From Paracoccus endophyticus (GTDB lineage: Bacteria; Pseudomonadota; Alphaproteobacteria; Rhodobacterales; Rhodobacteraceae), in contig NZ_QLUV01000001.1 in assembly GCF_003286075.1 (NCBI RefSeq), forward strand, positions 496,001 to 560,000: a stretch of 64,000 nt of DNA, in the 5' to 3' direction. A program made the position numbers and the translations under genes. The notes beneath the pieces were generated by a model that was not told the origin of the DNA, searched no databases, and saw only the letters and a list, made by a program, of their open reading frames with translations. Each line of letters opens with the position of its first letter. The first letter of the stretch is position 1. Shown here piece by piece: positions 19,279 to 27,411 of this stretch.

Positions 19279-20280
19279 TTACTTCAGCAGCCCTGCTTCC
19301 TTGTAGAAGCGCTCGGCGCCGGGATGCAGCGGAATGCCCACGCCTGCAAGGGCGTTTTCCTTGACGATCTGCTTGCCCTTGGCGTGGCCCGCGTCCAGCT
19401 GCGCGCGGGTGGCGTCGTTCCACAGCGCCTTGGTGATGCCATAGATCAGCTCGTCGGGCTGGCTGGCCGAGGTGACCCACTGCGCGCCCACGGCGATGGT
19501 CGGCACGTCGGCGGTCGTCCCCTCGTAGGTGCCGGCGGGGATGATGTCGGTGGCGAAGAACTTGTTCTCCAGCACCTTGGCGGCCACCTCGCCCTCGATC
19601 GGGACGATCCTGACGTCCTGCTGGCTGGCCAGTTCGGCGATGGCGCCGGCCGGATAGCCGCCGACGAAGAAGAACGCGTCCATCGCGCCGTCCTTCATGC
19701 GGTCGGCCGCCTGGTCGGGCTTGAGGTATTCGGGGGTGATGTCGCTTTCGCTCAGCCCCGCGGCGGCCAGGATCAGCTGCGCGTCGACCAGCGTGCCCGA
19801 CCCCGGCTCGTCCAGCGACACGCGCTTGCCCTTGAGATCGGCGACCGAGCTGATGCCCGACGCCGCGCTGGCGACCAGGTGGATCGATTCGGGATACAGG
19901 TTGGCGATGGCGCGCAGCGTGTCGGCGGGGGGCTTGCCCTCCCAGATGCCGGTGCCGGTCTGCGCCCAGGTCGCCACGTCGCCCTGTGCAAAGCCCGATT
20001 CCAGCGTGCCGCCGACGATGGCGTTGACGTTGGCGACCGATCCGTTCGACGCCAGCGCGCTGGCGACCAGCCCCGGCACGCCGCAGGCGCCGCCATCCTC
20101 GCAGGGCCGCGACCCGGGCGGGGCCGAGATGGCGTTCGCCAGAAGGCCGCCGATCGGGTAGTAGGTGCCCGACGTGCCGCCCGTCCCGATGCGGAAGAAC
20201 GTCATTTCTTGCGCGGCGGCCGCGCCGGTTGCGGCCAGCACCGCGGCGGCCGCAAGGCCCAGGATCTTTCTGGTGAACAT
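19279..20280 (-). CDS. TAXI-family TRAP substrate-binding protein
   Basis: A 333-residue periplasmic binding protein. A Sec signal peptide ends near GAAAAQEM (about residue 24). The mature start FFRIGTGGTSGTYYPIGG is the diagnostic TAXI motif, followed by DLKGKRVSLDEPGSGT and FFFVGGYP. It delivers solute to the fused permease encoded downstream. ATG 20280 was chosen because it gives an ideal signal peptide and has AGGGG upstream. It is divergent from gbcA with 177 bases between the starts, where a long inverted repeat lies. Confidence 0.92.
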   Translation of the reverse strand: MFTRKILGLAAAAVLAATGAAAAQEMTFFRIGTGGTSGTYYPIGGLLANAISAPPGSRPCEDGGACGVPGLVASALASNGSVANVNAIVGGTLESGFAQGDVATWAQTGTGIWEGKPPADTLRAIANLYPESIHLVASAASGISSVADLKGKRVSLDEPGSGTLVDAQLILAAAGLSESDITPEYLKPDQAADRMKDGAMDAFFFVGGYPAGAIAELASQQDVRIVPIEGEVAAKVLENKFFATDIIPAGTYEGTTADVPTIAVGAQWVTSASQPDELIYGITKALWNDATRAQLDAGHAKGKQIVKENALAGVGIPLHPGAERFYKEAGLLK

Positions 20281-20365
20281 GATAACCCCTGTTGTCGAAC
20301 GTCCCCGCCAGCGTAACCCCCGCGCGCGGGTGGGCACAACCGCCCATCACCCTGCGACAATCTGT

Positions 20366-20395
20366 CCGAATCCGTCGGCGCGATGTCGGATTCGG
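20366..20395. promoter_or_regulatory. Inverted repeat, candidate operator in the TAXI/gbcA divergent region
   Basis: CCGAATCCG and CGGATTCGG form a perfect 9-bp inverted repeat separated by 12 bases, giving 21 bp between half-site centres, about two helical turns. It lies 63 bases before the gbcA start and 86 before the TAXI gene start. This geometry fits a dimeric regulator binding one face of DNA. It could also form a stem-loop in a leader RNA. Which regulator binds is unknown. Confidence 0.5.
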
Positions 20396-20457
20396 CGCGT
20401 GTGCCGCCGCGCGGCGGGTGCAAATCTGGCGCGATGTCGTCGTTCAATGGAGCCGCC

Positions 20458-21705
20458 ATGTTGGACCCCGCCCAGACTCTGGCCCGCATCCGCGCCCGCC
20501 GCCCCGCCTATTCGCTCGACCGCGACCTTTACTGCGATCCGGGCGTGTTCCAGACCGACCTGGACCAGATCTGGTACAAGGAATGGCTGTTCGCCATCCC
20601 GTCGGCCGAGATCCCCAGGACCGGCAATTACGCCACCCTGCAGGTCGGCGCCTATCCGGTCATCATCGTGCGCGGCGCCGACAAGGAGATCCGTGCCTTC
20701 CACAACGTCTGCCGCCACCGCGGCCAGCGGCTGTCGGCCAAGCCCTGCGGCTCGGCCGCCAAGCTGGTCTGCCCCTATCACCAGTGGACCTATGACCTCG
20801 ACGGCCGGCTTCTGTTCGCCCGCGACATGGGGCCGGACTTCGACGCCGGCCAGTTCGGGCTGAAGCCCGTTGCCTGCCGCAACGCGGGCGGCATGGTCTG
20901 GATCTGCCTGGCGGACGCGCCGCCCGAGTTCGACCGCCTGCACGGCATCCTGAACGACTATCTCGCGCCCAGCGGGCTGCTCGACGATGCCAAGGTCGCC
21001 CATTCCTCGACCATCGTGGAAAAGGGCAACTGGAAGCTGGTGATCGAGAACAACCGCGAATGCTATCATTGCTCGGGGTCGCACCCCGAACTCTGCCGCA
21101 CCTATTCCGACGATCCCCTGATGACGGTGATGGAGGGGCCGCAGGCCGCATCCCCCGAGATCCTGTCCCACTGGGACCGCTGCGACGCGGCCGGGATTCC
21201 GTCGCGCTTCGTCAATGACGCGCACATGCAGTGGCGGCTGGCCCGCGTGCCGCTGATGAACAACGCCGAATCCTTTACGATGTCCACCAGGGCCGCGGTC
21301 AGCAAGCGCATGGGCACCATCCCGTGGAACGACGCCGGGTCGCTGATGTTCTATCACTTCCCGTCAAGCTGGCACCATTTCCTGCCCGACCACGCGATCC
21401 TGTTCCGCCTTTTGCCGATCAGCGCCACCGAAACCGAGGTCACGTCGAAATGGCTGGTCCGCAAGGACGCGGTCGAGGGGCAGGACTATGACCTGAAGGC
21501 CCTGACCGAGGTCTGGACCGCCACCAACGACGAGGACCGCCGCGTGGTCGAGGAGAACCAGGCCGGGATCCTGTCCCCCGCCTATCAGCCCGGCCCCTAT
21601 TCCCCCCGGCAGGAGGAAGGCGTGATCCATTTCGTCGACTGGTACTGCCGCCGCATGACGGAACGGCTGGGCGGCGATGCGGCACAGGCGCTGGCGGCCG
21701 AATGA
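20458..21705 (+). CDS. gbcA: Glycine betaine monooxygenase, oxygenase subunit GbcA
   Basis: A 415-residue Rieske-type oxygenase. The [2Fe-2S] ligands are in CRHRGQRL and CPYHQWTYD, and the mononuclear iron site in ENNRECYHCSGSHPELC. Sequence blocks such as YKEWLFA, AVEGQDYDL and YQPGPYS agree with GbcA, which demethylates glycine betaine to dimethylglycine and releases formaldehyde; stachydrine or carnitine oxygenases are more distant alternatives. ATG 20458 was chosen because GGAG lies 7 bases upstream and the protein then begins MLDPAQTLARI. Upstream ATGs at 20383 and 20434 lack sites. Its stop overlaps the gbcB start as ATGA. Confidence 0.88.
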   Translation: MLDPAQTLARIRARRPAYSLDRDLYCDPGVFQTDLDQIWYKEWLFAIPSAEIPRTGNYATLQVGAYPVIIVRGADKEIRAFHNVCRHRGQRLSAKPCGSAAKLVCPYHQWTYDLDGRLLFARDMGPDFDAGQFGLKPVACRNAGGMVWICLADAPPEFDRLHGILNDYLAPSGLLDDAKVAHSSTIVEKGNWKLVIENNRECYHCSGSHPELCRTYSDDPLMTVMEGPQAASPEILSHWDRCDAAGIPSRFVNDAHMQWRLARVPLMNNAESFTMSTRAAVSKRMGTIPWNDAGSLMFYHFPSSWHHFLPDHAILFRLLPISATETEVTSKWLVRKDAVEGQDYDLKALTEVWTATNDEDRRVVEENQAGILSPAYQPGPYSPRQEEGVIHFVDWYCRRMTERLGGDAAQALAAE

Positions 21706-22781
21706 CGGGTCCGGTCACGCGGCCGCTGTCCGGCCCCGCCTGGACGGATGCCGAGGCGCTGGAATGCGCGATGGTGGTGCCCGAGACCGCGGACACCGCC
21801 ACCTTCACCTTTCGCGCGCCGTCGGGGGCGTGGTTCGATTACCAGCCCGGCCAGTTCCTGACGCTGGACCTGCCGCTGCCGGGGGGCAACGTGCAGCGGA
21901 CCTATACGATCAGCTCGTCCCCCTCGCGCCCGCTGTCCATCGGGATCACGGTCAAGGCGCAGACGGGCAGCCTGGCGACCCGCTGGATGCTGGACCACCT
22001 GCGGCCGGGGATGCGGATCAGGGCCTATGGCCCGGCGGGGGTGTTCACCAACCACCGGCACCCGGCGGGGAAATACCTGTTCATCTCGGCCGGGTCCGGC
22101 ATCACGCCGATGATGTCGATGACGACCTGGATGTGGGATTCGGGCGAGATGCCCGACATCGTCTTCGTCCATGCCGCGCGCACGCCGTCCGAGATCATCT
22201 TCCGCCAGCGGCTGGAAGGCATGGCCGACCGGGTGCCGGGGTTGCAGCTGCGCTTTACCGTCGAGGAGACGGACCCGTTCCGCGCCTGGACCGGCTATCG
22301 CGGGCGGCTGAACCAGATCATGCTGGGCCTGATGGCCCCCGACTATCTGGAGCGCGAGGTGTTCTGCTGCGGCCCCGAGCCCTTCATGCAGGCGGTGCGC
22401 GACATGCTGGGCGCGCTGGGCTTCGACATGGAGCGGTATCACCAGGAAAGCTTTGCGGCCCCCGCCCGCAACGAGGCCGAAGTGCCGGTCCTCGACGACG
22501 TGGTTCCCGACGAGACGGCGCGGGCCGAGGTCGTGTTCGCCCTGTCCGGCGTCAGCGCGCCCTGCACGGAAACCGACACGGTGCTGGCGGTGGCCAAGGC
22601 CAGCGGGCTGAACATCCCGTCCGGCTGCACCTTCGGCCTGTGCGGCACCTGCAAGGTGATGAAGACCGAGGGCGAGGTCCACATGGTCCACAACGGCGGC
22701 ATCACCGAGGACGAGATCGAGGAGGGCTACATCCTTGCCTGCTGCTCGCACCCGATGGGGCGGGTGGTGGTCGCGGTGTGA
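21702..22781 (+). CDS. gbcB: Glycine betaine monooxygenase, reductase subunit GbcB
   Basis: A 359-residue ferredoxin-reductase chain that passes electrons from NAD(P)H to GbcA. The flavin domain has RTYTISSSPS, the nicotinamide domain GSGITPMMSM and CCGPEPFMQ. The C-terminal plant-type [2Fe-2S] ferredoxin domain has its cysteines in SGCTFGLCGTCK and LACCSHP. Domain order FAD-NAD-2Fe2S fits the GbcB/hybrid-cluster class. It is co-translated with gbcA. The formaldehyde released by the pair can be handled by gfa-flhA-fghA further along the window. Confidence 0.9.
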   Translation: MTGPVTRPLSGPAWTDAEALECAMVVPETADTATFTFRAPSGAWFDYQPGQFLTLDLPLPGGNVQRTYTISSSPSRPLSIGITVKAQTGSLATRWMLDHLRPGMRIRAYGPAGVFTNHRHPAGKYLFISAGSGITPMMSMTTWMWDSGEMPDIVFVHAARTPSEIIFRQRLEGMADRVPGLQLRFTVEETDPFRAWTGYRGRLNQIMLGLMAPDYLEREVFCCGPEPFMQAVRDMLGALGFDMERYHQESFAAPARNEAEVPVLDDVVPDETARAEVVFALSGVSAPCTETDTVLAVAKASGLNIPSGCTFGLCGTCKVMKTEGEVHMVHNGGITEDEIEEGYILACCSHPMGRVVVAV

Positions 22782-22813
22782 CGAGGCGGCTGCCCCCGTG
22801 ACCGGGCAGGCAC

Positions 22814-22834
22814 CGGCGCGGCCGGACCGCGCCG
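22814..22834. terminator. Strong hairpin between convergent gbcB and epmA
   Basis: CGGCGCGG and CCGCGCCG make a perfect 8-bp GC stem with the 5-base loop CCGGA, in the 146-base space between the gbcB and epmA stops. It is placed to end both transcripts. There is no U-tract on either side. Confidence 0.5.
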
Positions 22835-22927
22835 AGGCGACGCCCCCCGCGCCGGCGTCCTGTGACGGAAGGTTGCGTCCCGGTGCCAGCCCGTCGCGGC
22901 GGACCGGCGCGTAAGGCGGGGCTAGGA

Positions 22928-23977
22928 TCACGGACCCGGCGGCACCGGCGCCCACATCACGTCGTCGATCCGCGGCGCGCCGGTCGCCAGCATCACCAGC
23001 CGGTCGAATCCCAGCGCGATCCCCGACGCGGGCGGCATGTGGGAAAGCGCGGCCAGGAAATCCTCGTCCAGCGGATAGCGCTCGCCGTAAACGCGGTGCT
23101 TTTCGTCCATCTCGGCGGCAAAGCGGCGGCGCTGTTCGGGGGCGTCGGTCAGCTCGCCAAAGCCGTTGGCCAGTTCCACCCCGCAGGCGTAAAGCTCGAA
23201 CCGTTCGGCCACGCGGGGGTCGTCGGCGGCGCGCCGGGCCAGCGCCGCCTCGGGCACGGGATAACGGTCGAGGAGGGTGGCGCGCCCGTGGCCCAGATGC
23301 GGCTCGACCCGTTCGACCAGCACCCGGCTGAGCAGGTCGGACCAGGTATCGTCGGCGGCGTGGCGAATGCCGGCGCCGGTCATCTGCGCGGCCAGCCCGT
23401 CGCGGTCGGTGGTCCCGTCCGGCGCGACCGTCGCCAGCAGGTCGATGCTCGCGTGGCGGGCAAAGGCCTCGGCGACGCTGACCCGTTCGGGCGCGGCCAG
23501 GGGATCGCAGGTCCGGTCGCGAAAGCGCAGTGCGCGCGCGCCCGCGCCCTCCGCCGCCAGCCGCAGCAGCGCGGCGCAGTCGTCCATCAGCACCGTGTAA
23601 TCCTCGCCCGCGCGATACCATTCCAGCATGGTGAACTCGGGGCTGTGCAGCACCCCCCGCTCGCGGTTGCGCCAGACACGCGCAAAGGCCGCGATCCGGG
23701 TCTCGCCCGCCGCCAGCAGCTTCTTCATCGCGAACTCGGGCGAGGTGTGCAGGTACATCCGCCGCGCGATGCCGTCATGGCCGATGGCCTCGGTCGCAAA
23801 GGCGTGCAGATGCGCCTCGTTGCCCGGACTGGCGGCCAGGGCGGCGGGGTCCACCTCGGTGAAGCCCTGCGCGTCCAGCCAGCCCCGGATCGCGCGCTGG
23901 ATGCGGTTTCGCGCCAGCAGGACGGGGCGGCGGTCGGCATGGCGGGCGGGGTCCCACCAGGGGGCATCAGCGGGCAT
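22928..23977 (-). CDS. epmA: EF-P (R)-beta-lysine ligase EpmA
   Basis: A 349-residue class-II lysyl-tRNA-synthetase paralog lacking the anticodon-binding domain. Motif 2 appears around ARVWRNRERG and EFTMLEWYRA, and motif 3 as GIALGFDRLVML. EpmA (GenX/PoxA) attaches (R)-beta-lysine to a conserved Lys of elongation factor P. The efp gene is divergent 86 bases away, which supports this role over a true tRNA synthetase. EpmB, the lysine aminomutase normally needed, is not in the window. ATG 23977 was chosen because it matches the family start; an in-frame upstream start would add 25 unusual residues. Confidence 0.9.
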   Translation of the reverse strand: MPADAPWWDPARHADRRPVLLARNRIQRAIRGWLDAQGFTEVDPAALAASPGNEAHLHAFATEAIGHDGIARRMYLHTSPEFAMKKLLAAGETRIAAFARVWRNRERGVLHSPEFTMLEWYRAGEDYTVLMDDCAALLRLAAEGAGARALRFRDRTCDPLAAPERVSVAEAFARHASIDLLATVAPDGTTDRDGLAAQMTGAGIRHAADDTWSDLLSRVLVERVEPHLGHGRATLLDRYPVPEAALARRAADDPRVAERFELYACGVELANGFGELTDAPEQRRRFAAEMDEKHRVYGERYPLDEDFLAALSHMPPASGIALGFDRLVMLATGAPRIDDVMWAPVPPGP

Positions 23978-24063
23978 CGAGCGGGCCTCTGGCGATGTCG
24001 CGCGGAATGCGCTAGAGACCGCGCCGATATGCCAAGCCTCCCCAGATCGCAAGAAAGTCGCCC

Positions 24064-24630
24064 GTGAAAGTCATCGCCTCGACCCTGCGCAAGGGCAATG
24101 TCGTCGAACTGGACGGCAAGCTCTATGTCGTCCTGACCGCCCAGAACTTCCACCCCGGCAAGGGCACGCCCGTGACGCAGGTGGACATGCGCCGCATTTC
24201 CGACGGGGTGAAGGTGTCCGAACGCTGGCGCACCACCGAACAGGTCGAGCGCGCCCATGTGGACGAGCGCGCCTATGACTTCCTCTATGAGGACGGCGAG
24301 GGATTCCACTTCATGGAACCCGAATCATACGAGCAGGTGGTGGCGCCCGCCGACATGATCGGCGACCAGAAGGTCTATCTGACCGAGGGGATGCGCGTCT
24401 TCCTGCAGACCTTCAACGGCGTGCCCATCGCGATGGAGCTGCCCCAGAGGATCACGGTCGAGATCACCGAGACCGAGCCGGTGATGAAGGGGCAGACCGC
24501 CTCGTCGTCCTACAAGCCTGCCATGTGCGACAACGGGGTGCGCGTGATGGTGCCGCCCCACATCGGCGTGGGCACGCGGATCGTCATCAACACCGAGGAC
24601 AACAGCTACGTCGAGCGCGCGAGGGACTGA
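24064..24630 (+). CDS. efp: Elongation factor P
   Basis: A 188-residue EF-P, which enters the ribosomal E site and relieves stalling at polyproline runs. The three-domain length is normal. The loop tip is FHPGKGTP with Lys33, the residue expected to carry beta-lysine added by the adjacent EpmA. The start is GTG at 24064; no ATG precedes [11 protein letters not shown]. The C-terminus has [19 protein letters not shown]. Proline-rich stretches occur in neighbouring proteins, for example the secreted protein at 36519-37415. Confidence 0.95.
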   Translation: MKVIASTLRKGNVVELDGKLYVVLTAQNFHPGKGTPVTQVDMRRISDGVKVSERWRTTEQVERAHVDERAYDFLYEDGEGFHFMEPESYEQVVAPADMIGDQKVYLTEGMRVFLQTFNGVPIAMELPQRITVEITETEPVMKGQTASSSYKPAMCDNGVRVMVPPHIGVGTRIVINTEDNSYVERARD

Positions 24631-24643
24631 ACCGTCCCGGCCT

Positions 24644-24679
24644 GCCCGTCCTCGACCGCCCGTCCCCGACTGCCCGTCC
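24644..24679. repeat. Three short direct repeats after efp
   Basis: GCCCGTCC occurs three times at exact 14-base intervals (24644, 24658 and 24672), with partly conserved spacers CGAC. It fills the efp to 24707 spacer. No function is evident; it may simply be a slipped-strand duplication. Confidence 0.5.
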
Positions 24680-24706
24680 CTGCCGCCCCAAGCGGAACCC
24701 GCCGCC

Positions 24707-25150
24707 ATGTTCAACGCTGCCCGGCAGATGCGGACCCCGGAACGCCCGCCGCTGCATTTCGACGCGATCATCCTGTCGCCCCCTCCGGGGTGGGAGGGGT
24801 GGGGGCGGTTGCGCATGACGGCGCTGAACCACGCGACGGTCGCCGCCGACCTGGACCGCGTGTGCCGGCCGCTGCGTCTGGGCGGGCGGATCATCACCCT
24901 GATCGAGGCGGCGGAATACGACGGCGAACGCCAGCAGGAAACCTGGGCCAGAACGCCCCGCGGCGGCAGGATGCGCTGTTCCGACATCACCGAATACCGC
25001 GTGCCCCCCGCCCTTGACGGACGCCCCGGAACCACCAGCTTCGAGGCGCTGATCCGTCCCGGCAAGGGGTTGGGCAAGCTGGGCTACAGGGTCCACTATC
25101 GCTGGACGGACCGGCCCGCGGACGGTGAAAGCTGCCGGGTCATGCCCTGA
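24707..25150 (+). CDS. Hypothetical protein, possible degenerate methyltransferase fold
   Basis: A 147-residue soluble protein that I do not recognise. The segments FDAIILSPP and, 40 residues later, LDRVCRPLRLGGRIITLIEA look like the strand-4 and post-strand-5 parts of a class I SAM methyltransferase ('...V.RPLRPGGRIV...'). The N-terminal SAM-binding glycine loop is absent, so it would be a remnant or a different fold. The start ATG follows a weak CGGAA site. It lies in line with efp, 76 bases on, and is convergent with selD, whose stop is 4 bases away. Confidence 0.55.
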   Translation: MFNAARQMRTPERPPLHFDAIILSPPPGWEGWGRLRMTALNHATVAADLDRVCRPLRLGGRIITLIEAAEYDGERQQETWARTPRGGRMRCSDITEYRVPPALDGRPGTTSFEALIRPGKGLGKLGYRVHYRWTDRPADGESCRVMP

Positions 25151-25154
25151 CCGC

Positions 25155-26198
25155 TCAGCGGACCTCGATGCCCTCGCCCTCCTCGACGCGGCCCACGACC
25201 GCCGCCAGCGGATAGCCCGCGGCCCGGATGCGCGCGACCGTGCTGTCGGCGGCGTCCGGGGCGACGGCGACCAGCAGCCCGCCCGAGGTCTGCGGATCGG
25301 TCAGCAGCGCGCGCTGCCAGTCGGGGCAGTCCTCGGGCAGCGTCACGTGATCGCCGCAGGCGGCCCAGTTGCGCCCCGACGCGCCCGTCATGAACCCGGC
25401 CTGCGCCAGCGCCGCGGCCTGCGACAGCAGCGGCAGGGCGGCGGCGTCCAGCACCAGCCGCGTGCCCGACCCGCGCGCCATTTCAAGCCCGTGGCCCAGG
25501 ATGCCGAAGCCGGTGACGTCGGTGATCGCGTGCACGTCGGGGTCCTCGGCCAGGTCCGTGCCCACGCGGTTCAGCAGCGTCGTGGTGGCGACCATCTCGG
25601 CCAGCCCGGCCGCGTCCAGCGCGCCCTTCTTGATTGCGGCGGAATAGATGCCGACGCCCAGCCCCTTGGTCAGGACCAGCACGTCGCCCGGCCGCGCATC
25701 CGCGTTGCGGCGCAGCTTGGACGGATGCACCAGCCCGATCACGGCCAGCCCATAGATCGGCTCGGGCGAGTCGATGGAATGGCCGCCCGCGACGGGAATC
25801 CCCGCCTCGGCGCAGATGGACGCGCCGCCCTGCAGGATCTCGCGGATGGTGGCAGCGGGCAGCTTGTCGATGGGCATCCCCAGGATCGCCAGAGCCATGA
25901 TCGGACGGCCGCCCATCGCATAGATGTCAGAGATCGCGTTCGTCGCCGCGATGCGGCCGAAATCGCGCGGATCGTCCACCATCGGCATGAAGAAATCGGT
26001 CGTCGCGATCACCGCGAGCTCGTCGCTGACCTGCCAGACCGCGGCGTCGTCCGAGGTTTCGGTCCCGACCAGCAGCTGCGGGAACGCCTGCGTCATCGGC
26101 TGGTCGGCCAGCAGTTCGCGCAGGACCGCGGGCGCCAGCTTGCAGCCGCAGCCCCCGCCGTGGGACATCTGCGACAGGCGGATCGGGGTGTCGGTCAT
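25155..26198 (-). CDS. selD: Selenide, water dikinase SelD
   Basis: A 347-residue selenophosphate synthetase. It makes the selenium donor monoselenophosphate from selenide and ATP. The N-terminal Gly-rich loop [12 protein letters not shown] holds the catalytic Cys and Lys, so this copy uses Cys, not Sec. Other family blocks are [34 protein letters not shown] and [12 protein letters not shown]. The start ATG at 26198 has AAGGAG upstream. It supplies SelA for the formate dehydrogenase encoded 1.2 kb away on the other strand, and is divergent from the AraC-type gene. Confidence 0.95.
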   Translation of the reverse strand: MTDTPIRLSQMSHGGGCGCKLAPAVLRELLADQPMTQAFPQLLVGTETSDDAAVWQVSDELAVIATTDFFMPMVDDPRDFGRIAATNAISDIYAMGGRPIMALAILGMPIDKLPAATIREILQGGASICAEAGIPVAGGHSIDSPEPIYGLAVIGLVHPSKLRRNADARPGDVLVLTKGLGVGIYSAAIKKGALDAAGLAEMVATTTLLNRVGTDLAEDPDVHAITDVTGFGILGHGLEMARGSGTRLVLDAAALPLLSQAAALAQAGFMTGASGRNWAACGDHVTLPEDCPDWQRALLTDPQTSGGLLVAVAPDAADSTVARIRAAGYPLAAVVGRVEEGEGIEVR

Positions 26199-26286
26199 CG
26201 CGCGGCTCCTTGCAGGGTGCCATCTTACAGGCCCCCCGACACGGGGCTTGTCAAGGGCGGCCGATGCGCGCTTTGCTGTCGCAATC

Positions 26287-27306
26287 ATGCCACCTGTCGC
26301 ACCCCAACCCCGGCCGCGCCTGAACATCGCCTTCGTTCTGGCGCGGCGGTTCACGCTGTCGGCCTACGCGAACTTCGTCGACGTGCTGCGCCTGGCTGCG
26401 GACGAGGGGGACCGCTCGCGCCCGATCCTGTGCCGCTGGGCGGTGATCGCGCCCGACCGCACGCCGATCCCGTCAAGCTGCGGCACTCGGGTGGAACCCG
26501 ACGCCCGCCCCGAGGACCCGGCGCAATACGACTATGTCGTGGTGATCGGCGGGCTGATCGGCGCGGTCCAGCCCCTGCACCCCGACCTGACGGCCTTTCT
26601 GCATCGCGCCGCGGCCGCGGGCGTGCCGCTGGCGGGCGTCTGCACCGGCGCCTTCATCCTGGCGCGCGAGGGGCTGATGGAGGGCCATCGCTGCTGCGTC
26701 AGCTGGTTTCACCACGACGACTTCCTGTCCGAGTTCGACGGGCTGCGCCCGGTCAGCGACCAGATCTTCGTCGTGGACGGCAACCGGCTGTCCTGTTCGG
26801 GGGGCGTCAGCGCGGCGCATCTGGCGGCGTTCGTCGTGGACCGCCACATCGGCCGCGCCGCCGCCCGCAAGAGCCTGGCGATTATGATGATCGACGGGCC
26901 GCAGCGCGAGGATCATCCTCAGCCCGGCCTGCCGCTGGAACTGTCCACCGACGATCCGCTGGTGCGCCGCGCGCTGCTGGCGATGCAGCAGCGGCTGGAC
27001 AGCCCCCCCACGGTCGCCGCGCTGGCCGATCTGCTGGGGGTCGGGCGGCGCAAGCTGGAACGCCATTTCTCGGGCGCGCTGGGCCTGTCCCCGGCCGAGG
27101 CGAGCGTCCGCATCCGGCTGGCGCAGGCGCGGATGCTGCTGGAGCGGACCAGCCGCACCGTGACGCAGATCGCCGACGAGACGGGGTTCTGCGACGCCAG
27201 CCACCTGATCCGGGTGTTCCGCGACATCGAGGGCCAGACCCCCGAACGCTGGCGCCAGCGCCTGGGCGAGACGCGCGATGCCGACCAGCCCGCGGCCATC
27301 GCCTGA
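26287..27306 (+). CDS. GlxA/GbdR-like AraC-family transcription regulator
   Basis: A 339-residue regulator with an N-terminal class-I glutamine-amidotransferase/DJ-1-like domain ([19 protein letters not shown], then [14 protein letters not shown]) and a C-terminal AraC DNA-binding domain ([19 protein letters not shown] and [20 protein letters not shown]). The nucleophile-elbow Cys is present, but such domains are usually ligand sensors. GbdR, which activates gbcAB in Pseudomonas by sensing betaine or dimethylglycine, has exactly this layout. The gene lies between selD and fdoG, so it could control either gbcAB or the formate dehydrogenase operon. No clear ribosome site is visible. Confidence 0.85.
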   Translation: MPPVAPQPRPRLNIAFVLARRFTLSAYANFVDVLRLAADEGDRSRPILCRWAVIAPDRTPIPSSCGTRVEPDARPEDPAQYDYVVVIGGLIGAVQPLHPDLTAFLHRAAAAGVPLAGVCTGAFILAREGLMEGHRCCVSWFHHDDFLSEFDGLRPVSDQIFVVDGNRLSCSGGVSAAHLAAFVVDRHIGRAAARKSLAIMMIDGPQREDHPQPGLPLELSTDDPLVRRALLAMQQRLDSPPTVAALADLLGVGRRKLERHFSGALGLSPAEASVRIRLAQARMLLERTSRTVTQIADETGFCDASHLIRVFRDIEGQTPERWRQRLGETRDADQPAAIA

Positions 27307-27411
27307 CCCTTCACACGGCTGTGTATGCGGGGATCGGTTGACTTGCGCGGCCCTGCGGCCGCAGACTGGACCGTACCTATCTTGGTGGACAGGCAGAATA
27401 CGGAGGATCGG

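Noticed and set aside
24644..24679. CRISPR-like array after efp
   Set aside because: Only three 8-base units at 14-base spacing; too short for repeats or spacers and no cas genes nearby.
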